From Chitinophaga ginsengisoli (GTDB lineage: Bacteria > Bacteroidota > Bacteroidia > Chitinophagales > Chitinophagaceae), in NCBI RefSeq assembly GCF_003014595.1, contig NZ_PYGK01000014.1, forward strand, positions 1-64,000: a DNA stretch of 64,000 bases, read 5' to 3'. The notes under the pieces were generated by a model. The model saw only the letters and a list, made by a program, of their open reading frames with translations. It had not been told where the DNA came from and did no database searches. The translations under genes were made by a program, and so were the position numbers. Of this stretch, positions 1 through 6,273 are shown piece by piece. Position 1 is the first letter of the stretch; each line of letters starts with the position of its first letter.

Positions 1-198
1 AAATAACACTCAAATATCTGCCCAATATCTATATAATACACTATACCGCATTCCAGCTAGATTTGTCCCAGATAAATAACAATCAATATATAGCACTCTA
101 TACTGCCGTATATAAAAATAAAGAGGGTGCCTCTTTATTTTTGAGACACCCTCTTACTCTATAAACTTACTCTATAAAAAGGTTAGTCACCTGACTAA
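1..198. other. Intergenic left edge, no gene seen
   Basis: AT-rich sequence with no credible coding region on either strand. The only structure is the terminator hairpin at 121-155. Confidence 0.6.
121..155 (-). terminator. Rho-independent terminator of the NUDIX gene
   Basis: Arms at 121-133 and 143-155 (AAGAGGGTGCCTC and GAGACACCCTCTT) pair over 13 positions with one mismatch or wobble, around a 9-nt loop. Read on the minus strand the hairpin is followed by a T-rich tract (TATTTTTATA). It lies about 45 nt past the stop codon of the NUDIX gene. Confidence 0.75.
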
Positions 199-756
199 TT
201 ATAACTTCAACTCTTTCAACTTCAACAATGCATAGAACAGGCATGTTACATGCAGGCTTTGCAGGATCTTATTTTCCTTTAACAGCGTTTCTACATCTTC
301 CAGGTCCATCAGCACTACTTCGATCTCTTCATTCTCATCGAGGTCCTGTTCCTGCACTTTCCTGCCGCCGGTAGCCAGGAACATGTGTGTCAGGTTATTG
401 CTGGATGCAGGATTCGGTGCTACTGCACCCAAGGGAATCAGCTTTTCAAAATCATATCCTGTCTCTTCCAGCAACTCTCTGCGCATTGCAAATTCCGGAT
501 TAGGATCGGTATCATCCATGGTACCCCCAGGGATCTCCAGTACCGTCTTCCCGATGCCCTGTCTGAACTGTCTCACCATCACGATACGTCCGTCGGCAGT
601 TACTGCCACACAATTGACCCAGTCGTTGTATTCGAGTACATAGTAAGCGTCAACAATCTTGCCACTGGGCGTTTCACAAGTATCTTTGCGTGCTGTTAAC
701 CAATTGCTTTTGTAGATGTATTCCGAACTTAAAGTCTTCCACTCTAACGATGCCAT
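199..756 (-). CDS. NUDIX hydrolase, ADP-ribose pyrophosphatase-like
   Basis: A 185-residue cytosolic hydrolase of the NUDIX superfamily, which cleaves nucleoside diphosphates linked to another moiety. The Nudix box lies at residues 77-101: GG at the start, then RRELLEETGY, which supplies the REUxEExGU metal-binding core. The upstream LEIPGG resembles the ExPxG of ADP-ribose pyrophosphatases, and the N-terminal beta-rich part fits that subgroup. The first half of the box is one residue longer than the classical spacing, with Asp where Glu is usual. The YfiT-like gene reads in the same direction 19 nt upstream, so the two are probably co-transcribed. Substrate cannot be assigned beyond a nucleotide sugar or ADP-ribose type. 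Confidence 0.88.
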   Translation of the reverse strand: MASLEWKTLSSEYIYKSNWLTARKDTCETPSGKIVDAYYVLEYNDWVNCVAVTADGRIVMVRQFRQGIGKTVLEIPGGTMDDTDPNPEFAMRRELLEETGYDFEKLIPLGAVAPNPASSNNLTHMFLATGGRKVQEQDLDENEEIEVVLMDLEDVETLLKENKILQSLHVTCLFYALLKLKELKL

Positions 757-775
757 AATCCTGCTGTTTAATGAT

Positions 776-1312
776 TTATTTCCAGTTATTTCTCTCTTTC
801 AGCCTTTCTATATGTGCCAGGTGATGTTTGCCATGCCAGGAATAAGTGCCGGCAACAGCCTTCAATACAAAGGTCTTTCCGCTTTCAGGATGTACAAAGG
901 TACGTTGCCATTGCTCTTCCGTAAGGCCCTCCATGAGGTTCACCCAGCGGGTATGTAAAGCATGCAATAAAGTCAATGATACGTTGATCGGTGTCTTTGC
1001 GACATCCGGCAACTGCGCCCAGGCAGCTTCATTGTATGCCTTGATAGTAGGATTATCTTCTGTCAGGGCCCATTTGAAACGGGTCAATGCATTGGTATGA
1101 CTATCTACCAGGTGATGCACTACCTGCGATACCATCCAGCCATCAGGTCTGTAAGGCGTTGCCAGTTGTGCAGCATCCAATGTCTGAACGGCTATTTCCA
1201 CCAATGAAGGCAAATATCTGATGTCATTGATATATCCCTTTAGTATGGAAGCACTGATTTCAGCAGGCGCCTCATATTTCCCAATGGGATATTTTAATTG
1301 CTCAAGATCCAT
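776..1312 (-). CDS. YfiT/DinB-like metal-dependent hydrolase (putative bacillithiol transferase family)
   Basis: A 178-residue four-helix-bundle protein of the DinB/YfiT superfamily. It resembles Bacillus subtilis YfiT along its whole length, including the opening YPIGKY and the closing HHLAHIERL. The metal ligands expected in this family are visible: the QVVHHLVDSH motif around residues 64-72 and HGKHHLAH around 160-167. Members are thiol transferases or metal-dependent hydrolases. Whether this organism makes bacillithiol cannot be seen here, so the substrate is open. It is the upstream partner of the NUDIX gene. Confidence 0.82.
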   Translation of the reverse strand: MDLEQLKYPIGKYEAPAEISASILKGYINDIRYLPSLVEIAVQTLDAAQLATPYRPDGWMVSQVVHHLVDSHTNALTRFKWALTEDNPTIKAYNEAAWAQLPDVAKTPINVSLTLLHALHTRWVNLMEGLTEEQWQRTFVHPESGKTFVLKAVAGTYSWHGKHHLAHIERLKERNNWK

Positions 1313-1408
1313 TATCTGGTTTTTAGGAATTTAAATTGATCATTCATGAATCAACATCCGCAATCATCGACCACCATCATTATCCGGAATCATTATCCGA
1401 ATTATCAT

Positions 1409-1458
1409 CCCCGGGTTTGCAACCCGGGGCTACAAACAAAGGGACTCCTATGGAGTCC
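1409..1458. repeat. Two tandem perfect hairpins (REP-like)
   Basis: The first hairpin, 1409-1429, has perfect 9-bp arms (CCCCGGGTT and AACCCGGGG) around TGC. The second, 1442-1458, has 7-bp arms (GGACTCC and GGAGTCC) around TAT. They sit between the 3' end of the ABC ATPase gene and the start of the YfiT-like gene. No T tract follows on either strand, so they look more like REP-type palindromes than an ordinary terminator. Confidence 0.6.
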
Positions 1459-1467
1459 TATGCCCGT

Positions 1468-2232
1468 TTACTCTTCTCTCAGCCCTTTCCCTGTCATATG
1501 AATGAACACATCTTCCAGGTTCGCCTTTTTCACCTCTTTCTTCCGTTCGAAGCCACCTGCTACCAGTTGATCGATGAGCGCATCAGGAGATGCCAGTGCG
1601 ATGATCTTCCCGCTATCTACGATAGCGCAGCGATCACACAGGAATTCTGCTTCATCCATATAGTGGGTGGTGATGACGACGGTAGTGCCTTTTGAGCGTA
1701 CTTCCAGGATCAGGTCCCAGAGGTTACGTCTTGCCTGAGGATCCAGACCGGTGGTAGGCTCATCCAGGAAGATGATCTTGGGTTTATTGATGAGGGTTGT
1801 AGCGATGGAAAACCGTTGTTTTTGTCCGCCGGAGAGGTCTTTAAAATAGGCTTTCGCCTTATCTTCCAGGTTAAAGGAGGCGAGTAATTCCTTCGGATTT
1901 ACATCCTGGTTATACAGGCCGCAGAAAAGGGTGATCAGTTCTGTCAGGTTGAGCCTGGGATAGTAACCGGAACTCTGCAGCTGTACCCCTATCAGTTTCT
2001 TGATAGATTCAGGGTCTTTGTCCAGGTCGATACCATCCACGATCACTGTCCCTGAGGTCTTATCCCGGAGTGTCTCAATGATCTCAAGGGTAGTGGATTT
2101 ACCGGCCCCATTGGGACCTAACAATCCGAAGATCTCATGTTCGTATACATCAAAGCTGATGCCTTTAACTGCCGTAAAATCGCCGTATGTCTTTACCAGG
2201 TCCTTTACTTCAATAATCTTCCTCTTTTCCAT
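1468..2232 (-). CDS. ABC transporter ATP-binding protein
   Basis: A 254-residue ATPase subunit of an ABC-2 or drug/lipid exporter type, of the CcmA-like branch. Walker A GPNGAGKST is at 39-47, the signature LSGGQKQR at 133-140, Walker B KIIFLDEPTTGLD at about 152-164, and the switch histidine follows in ITTHYMDEAE. There is no fused membrane domain. No permease gene is adjacent: upstream is a repeat region and downstream the YfiT-like gene. Its membrane partner must be elsewhere or lost. The transported substrate is unknown. Confidence 0.9.
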   Translation of the reverse strand: MEKRKIIEVKDLVKTYGDFTAVKGISFDVYEHEIFGLLGPNGAGKSTTLEIIETLRDKTSGTVIVDGIDLDKDPESIKKLIGVQLQSSGYYPRLNLTELITLFCGLYNQDVNPKELLASFNLEDKAKAYFKDLSGGQKQRFSIATTLINKPKIIFLDEPTTGLDPQARRNLWDLILEVRSKGTTVVITTHYMDEAEFLCDRCAIVDSGKIIALASPDALIDQLVAGGFERKKEVKKANLEDVFIHMTGKGLREE

Positions 2233-2291
2233 GCGACTAAATTAATGCAAATAGCGACAGGCTGCAAGCCCATAAGGTAAAAAGCGACTTT

Positions 2292-2387
2292 ATGACGATA
2301 AAAGAAGGGATTATGACCATCTCAGGAGCAGGTATAGGAGCAGGTACAGGAGCAGCTATAGGTGTGTTAGCTAAGAACACCAATTAA
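2292..2387 (+). CDS. Possible 31-residue glycine-rich peptide
   Basis: An ATG-initiated frame encoding 31 residues, with the centre reading SGAGIGAGTGAAIG, a glycine-zipper-like hydrophobic segment. The centre is encoded by three 12-bp direct repeats, so it may be a minisatellite that happens to stay in frame. There is no clear promoter or ribosome binding site. It is neither an established gene nor similar to a family I can name. An alternative start lies at the internal Met, residue 8. Confidence 0.18.
   Translation: MTIKEGIMTISGAGIGAGTGAAIGVLAKNTN
2323..2358. repeat. 12-bp direct repeat, three units
   Basis: Units at 2323-2334, 2335-2346 and 2347-2358 follow the pattern yAGGAGCAGsTA, with only one or two differences per unit. 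The 12-bp period preserves reading frame. Confidence 0.8.
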
Positions 2388-2506
2388 AATTAAAACGATC
2401 AAAGCGTTCATTAAAATTTCCCTCTACAAGAAAGACCGGACATCACCAGAAAGAGCGTCAGTAGCAAGGATTGTCCTAACGAGGATAACCGTAATAGTCA
2501 CATTAA

Positions 2507-2677
2507 GACAGCGGAAGTAGCACCGGTTTCAGATGGGAATGTCGGGCCTTCGGCTCTCCGGTGACACGACAGATGCAGCCTAATGGATATCCCACCCCAA
2601 ATTCGCTTGACAACGCGAAATAGCATTCCAGAGAGGCGCCGACCGACATCCCATACTGAAACCGAATCTACTTAGCG
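2507..2677. repeat. Dispersed 171-bp palindromic element, copy A
   Basis: Strongly similar to 32421-32591 and of identical length. The left arm (about 2511-2563) is an imperfect inverted repeat of the right arm (about 2628-2677), sharing the core AAGTAGC...CGGTTTCAG...ATGGGA. It could fold into a hairpin with arms near 50 bp and a loop of about 65 nt. T2542 pairs with A2646 here, where copy B has G and C. It carries no coding capacity, so it is a MITE- or REPIN-like non-autonomous element or a structured RNA. Confidence 0.75.
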
Positions 2678-2846
2678 TAAAAAAAGAAACCCCGGCAACA
2701 CTCAATAGCCCTCCAGAGAAGCGCCGATCGCCATCCCATATTGAAACCGAAGCTACTTAGCGGAAAAAAGAAACCCCGGCAACACTCAATAGCCCTCCAG
2801 AGAGGCGCCGACCGACATCCCATACTGAAACCGAAGCTACTTAGCG
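2678..2846. repeat. Tandem 84-85-bp repeats of the element right half
   Basis: Two units, 2678-2762 and 2763-2846. Each begins with an A-rich stretch and AGAAACCCCGGCAACACTC and ends with a copy of the right arm of the 171-bp element (arms at 2713-2762 and 2797-2846). With the arm at 2628-2677 this makes three tandem right arms and only one left arm. The unit is too long and too uniform to be CRISPR. Confidence 0.8.
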
Positions 2847-2946
2847 TAACCAGCATAAATAAAATGAGCAACGCCCTTTTCCCAATCAAACCCGAGTCAT
2901 AAATACTCAAATCCAACAGAAAAAGGGCGCTTAAAAAAAACAAAGC

Positions 2947-3468
2947 TTATTTCTTCACAAAAAACTGCGTAAAGTAAGTGATCCTTCCTTTAGGCGCAGC
3001 TCCAATACCAATCATATTGAAATCTCCCAGCATATTCCGGCGGTGACCAGGGCTCTTAATCCAACCATCCACAACACCTTTCGCATCCAGGGTACCATAG
3101 GCGACATTCTCGCCTACCCCAGACACCCCATGGAACTTCAACGTCACAGCGTCATTACGGATCTCAAACTGGTCATGTCCAAAAGGCACTTTCCCAGCCG
3201 CCATGTTCTCACTATGCTTCTGCGCCAGCTGAGAACAATAGGATTCGAGTTTCAGCGGCGGCAATCCTTTTGACGCCCTGAACTCATTCGTGTAGTAAAG
3301 GATATCCTTTATCAATTTGGCATCCCCGTCCCCATCGCTGACAGCCGCTGGGGGAGTTCCCTTGACAGGCGTGCTTTTGGCCGGTACTGCCGACCTGGAA
3401 CAGGAAAATACGAGCAAATGAAAGGTCAATGCAGCTAAAAATACGGTAAATGTGAGCTTCCGGGTCAT
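2947..3468 (-). CDS. CAP-domain (SCP/PR1-like, YkwD family) lipoprotein
   Basis: A 173-residue exported protein. The N-terminus is a lipoprotein signal with Cys23 following a hydrophobic stretch (LLVFSC). Residues about 50-173 form a CAP/SCP domain: an opening helix with NEFRASKGLPPL, then FGHDQF, GENVAYG and a late SPGHRRNML, all landmarks of bacterial YkwD-like proteins. It is probably anchored in the outer or inner membrane facing the periplasm. The family's function is uncertain (lipid or glycan binding has been proposed). A Bacteroidota -7 box, TATATTTG on the minus strand, lies at 3500-3507. Downstream is the repeat region. Confidence 0.87.
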   Translation of the reverse strand: MTRKLTFTVFLAALTFHLLVFSCSRSAVPAKSTPVKGTPPAAVSDGDGDAKLIKDILYYTNEFRASKGLPPLKLESYCSQLAQKHSENMAAGKVPFGHDQFEIRNDAVTLKFHGVSGVGENVAYGTLDAKGVVDGWIKSPGHRRNMLGDFNMIGIGAAPKGRITYFTQFFVKK

Positions 3469-3499
3469 AGTAGTGTGTATGGTATAAATTAAAATTAGA

Positions 3500-3507
3500 C
3501 AAATATA
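3500..3507 (-). promoter_or_regulatory. -7 promoter box of the CAP gene
   Basis: The minus strand reads TATATTTG, an exact match to the Bacteroidota -7 consensus TAnnTTTG, 31 nt before the start codon. No clear -33 TTTG is visible. Confidence 0.45.
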
Positions 3508-3560
3508 ACCAGTGCAGGTTTAGCAATAGTTATACCAAAAGCTCATATTTCTCTTTTTTT

Positions 3561-4565
3561 CTAACTATTTACTATTCGTTGCCATACATCCATCATGTTT
3601 TTTGACCCTAAAAAGACAGGTACCCGCTGGTGTAATTTGGATGGTTTCAGCTCCAGAAGACGCTGTTTGCCGGTCGCCATTGCCAGTCCGCCAGCTTTTT
3701 CCATGATGAAGGACATCGGGTTGCACTCATAACATAAACGCAAACGTCCCCCTGCATATTTTCCAAAGGCAGGATACATGAAAATACCGCCCTGGATCAG
3801 GGTACGATGCACCTCCGCCACCATACAACCGACAAAACGGTGACGATAGATCTTGTCATGCTCGGTCTTGGCCAGGAAGTAGTCGATGGCCTTACGGATC
3901 CTGTCCTCGTACAGATGGTAATAGCCGATATTGACGGAGAAAATGTCGCTTTCCGGAGGACATTTCAGATTGGGGTGCGACAGGCAGAATTCCCCGATGG
4001 AAGGATCGAGGGTGAAGCCCTGTACACTACGGCGAGTAGCATATACCAGCATGGTAGAAGAACCGTAGATGACATACCCTGCGGCAATCTGCACATAACC
4101 TGGCTGGAGGAAGTCTTCCAGTTCGCAGACACTACCCGTTGGTGTAAGCCGGCGATATACGGAAAAGATGGTGCCGATAGACACGTTCACGTCTATATTG
4201 CCCGATCCGTCCAGGGGGTCCAGCAAAACGATGTACTTGGAGTTTTTGGAGTACTCATCGTCAAAAGCGATGAAGTTCTCCTCTTCTTCCGAAGCGACGC
4301 CACAGCAATAGATACTGCTACGTAAGGAGCTGATGAACTGGTCATTGGCGAATTCGTCCAGCATCTTGACCGCTTCCCCCTGTACATTGATCTTTCCTGC
4401 CTCACCGAGGATATCGGCAATACCGGCCTTGTTGACCTCTACATTGACACGCTTCGCGGCCAGACCTATATCACGCAGTAAACCAGACAGTTGTCCTGTA
4501 GCGCCGGGGTAATTCCTAAGCTCCTGGATAGTGAATTCGTCCAGGGTCATAACTTTTCTATTCAT
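3561..4565 (-). CDS. fbp: Class I fructose-1,6-bisphosphatase
   Basis: Hydrolyses fructose-1,6-bisphosphate to fructose-6-phosphate in gluconeogenesis. The 334-residue protein has the metal-binding signature DPLDGSGNIDVNVSIGTIF near residues 116-134, the upstream acidic GVASEEEENF, and the C-terminal RLCYECNPMSFIMEKAGG substrate region. This matches the E. coli-type class I enzyme in length and order. I chose the ATG at 4565 because MTLDEFTIQ then aligns with the usual N-terminus. An upstream ATG at 4610 in the same frame is preceded by AAAGGAAG and would add 15 residues. It is divergent from lysC. Confidence 0.95.
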   Translation of the reverse strand: MNRKVMTLDEFTIQELRNYPGATGQLSGLLRDIGLAAKRVNVEVNKAGIADILGEAGKINVQGEAVKMLDEFANDQFISSLRSSIYCCGVASEEEENFIAFDDEYSKNSKYIVLLDPLDGSGNIDVNVSIGTIFSVYRRLTPTGSVCELEDFLQPGYVQIAAGYVIYGSSTMLVYATRRSVQGFTLDPSIGEFCLSHPNLKCPPESDIFSVNIGYYHLYEDRIRKAIDYFLAKTEHDKIYRHRFVGCMVAEVHRTLIQGGIFMYPAFGKYAGGRLRLCYECNPMSFIMEKAGGLAMATGKQRLLELKPSKLHQRVPVFLGSKNMMDVWQRIVNS

Positions 4566-4742
4566 GTATAATGGATTAGTTTTCTCATAACTGTGAGCTG
4601 CCACATGCATTCTTCCTTTAGCTAATTTACCGAAACAGGCGCTATTTTAATGGAACTGTCATTTTAAGGCAAACAAATTTTAAAACAAATTTAAAGTTGC
4701 CTTACTTTGCCCCGTATTTTTTTCACGGAAGATTAAGCATAT

Positions 4743-6008
4743 ATGAAGGTTTTCAAATTTGGCGGTGCAAGTTTAGAAAGTGTTGAACGTATTCAGCAGG
4801 TTGCAGCCATCGTACAGTCATTCCCGGACCAGCAACTCCTGATCGTTATATCGGCCATGGGAAAGACGACGAATGAACTGGAAAAGGTCGCCCAGAACTT
4901 CTATCTGCGCAAACGTGAAATAGCCTCCCAGCTGCTGTATAACATTGAGCAACAACACCTCGAGGTAGCGGATAAACTACTGAGTACCCGCGACAATCCC
5001 TTGTTCACCCAGTTACAGCAATTCTTTACTGAGGCTGAATGGACGCTGGGAGAAAAACCGAATCGCTCCTACGACTACTATTACGACCAGCTGGTGAGCC
5101 TGGGTGAGCTGCTCAGTACAGCCATCGTAAGCGCCTATTTTAACCTGGCAGGCGTAGGCAACATATGGATGGACGTACGGGATGTATTCCGTACCGACGA
5201 TACCTTCCGTGATGCCAATATCGACTGGACAGTCACCGGTCAGAATGTGCAGGAAAAGGTATTGCCACTCTTTAAGCAGCATAATATCGTGATTACCCAG
5301 GGCTTTATTGGCAGTACAGACCAGAATGAAAGCGTGACCCTGGGCCGTGAAGGCAGTGACTATTCTGCCGCCGTATTTGCCAACTTGCTGAATGCGGAAA
5401 GCCAGACCATCTGGAAAGATGTGGAAGGCCTTAAGAACGCAGACCCTAAATTATTTCCCAATACGATCAATATCCCTGAGATCACCTATAGTGAGGTGAT
5501 TGAAATGGCGTATTACGGTGCACAGGTGATCCATCCGAAAACGATCAAACCGCTGCAGAACAAACAGATTCCCCTGTATGTAAAGAGCTTTCTGAACAAA
5601 GACCTGCCGGGCACCGTCATCAAGGAAGAAACCGACACAAAGCAGTTACCGCCCATCATAGTATTGAAGAAAAATCAGGTACTGCTGACCATTACTTCCC
5701 GTAACTTCGATTTCATTACAGAAGACCGGATCAGCGACGTATATGAGCGCTTCCACAAGCTGAAGATCAAGATAAATTTAATGCAGAATGCAGCCATCAG
5801 TTTCTCCTGCTGTGTCGATAATAACCCTGAAAAGATCGAACAGCTGATGAAAGAGCTGCACAATGATTTTAAAGTCTCATATAACGAAGGTTTGGAATTA
5901 CTGACCGTGCGTTACAACCAGGATGGCCTGCTGGAAGAATTGAGTAAAGACAGGACCGTACTACTGGAGCAACGATCACTCATCACAATTCAACGCCTGC
6001 TGAAATAA
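4743..6008 (+). CDS. lysC: Monofunctional aspartate kinase
   Basis: Phosphorylates aspartate, the first step to lysine, threonine and methionine. The 421-residue protein opens with KVFKFGGASLES (usual motif KFGGTS, here with Ala), then LLIVISAMGKTTNEL. It has the substrate-binding segment TLGREGSDYSA at about residue 199 and QVIHPKTIKPL near 260. The last about 120 residues form an ACT-like regulatory domain (LLTITSRNFDFITED). The fused aspartate kinase/homoserine dehydrogenase at 33177 is a second isoenzyme, so this one probably serves the lysine branch (inference). It is divergent from fbp. Confidence 0.93.
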   Translation: MKVFKFGGASLESVERIQQVAAIVQSFPDQQLLIVISAMGKTTNELEKVAQNFYLRKREIASQLLYNIEQQHLEVADKLLSTRDNPLFTQLQQFFTEAEWTLGEKPNRSYDYYYDQLVSLGELLSTAIVSAYFNLAGVGNIWMDVRDVFRTDDTFRDANIDWTVTGQNVQEKVLPLFKQHNIVITQGFIGSTDQNESVTLGREGSDYSAAVFANLLNAESQTIWKDVEGLKNADPKLFPNTINIPEITYSEVIEMAYYGAQVIHPKTIKPLQNKQIPLYVKSFLNKDLPGTVIKEETDTKQLPPIIVLKKNQVLLTITSRNFDFITEDRISDVYERFHKLKIKINLMQNAAISFSCCVDNNPEKIEQLMKELHNDFKVSYNEGLELLTVRYNQDGLLEELSKDRTVLLEQRSLITIQRLLK

Positions 6009-6067
6009 TTTTTCATACCTTTTTGCAACCTTTTCTGTACCCGGTCGTCTATTTAAAAACAACCTGC

Positions 6068-6268
6068 ATGAAAAAGGTATCCATCATCGTCGTCATAACC
6101 CTGGGTATCCTTGCCATTATTGCACTGGAGGGCAGGGCTTTGCATCAACTGCGAACGGAACATGCAGGCAGCACTACTCCTGAGATGCTTCCTTTCTACC
6201 TGCTCAGCATAGGGCAAGAGTGGGTAGCGCCAGTTAAGACACAGCCATGCCGTCACTCTGAGATCTAA
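6068..6268 (+). CDS. Small membrane-anchored or exported peptide, unknown
   Basis: A 66-residue frame with an N-terminal hydrophobic segment (KKVSIIVVITLGILAIIAL), a short polar remainder and no recognisable domain. The ATG at 6068 is preferred over an upstream frame start because it places the signal or anchor at the N-terminus. It lies 59 nt after lysC and ends 5 nt before the receptor gene, consistent with co-transcription. I do not recognise it, and it could be spurious. Confidence 0.4.
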   Translation: MKKVSIIVVITLGILAIIALEGRALHQLRTEHAGSTTPEMLPFYLLSIGQEWVAPVKTQPCRHSEI

Positions 6269-6273
6269 ACTTT

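Larger units (their letters stand above)
2233..2946. other. Gene-poor intergenic repeat region
   Basis: About 710 bp without a convincing gene. It holds a 12-bp minisatellite (2323-2358) inside a tiny reading frame, one copy of the dispersed 171-bp palindromic element (2507-2677), and two further tandem copies of that element's right half (2678-2846). A reading frame through the array on the minus strand exists only because the repeats keep frame. From 2388 to 2506 I see no structure. Confidence 0.7.

Noticed and set aside
2628..2846. Tandem repeats as a CRISPR array
   Set aside because: The unit is about 85 bp with no variable spacers and no cas genes nearby.
2668..2943. 91-codon frame on the minus strand with an internal repeat
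   Set aside because: It exists only because the 84-85-bp tandem repeats keep frame. There is no independent coding signal.
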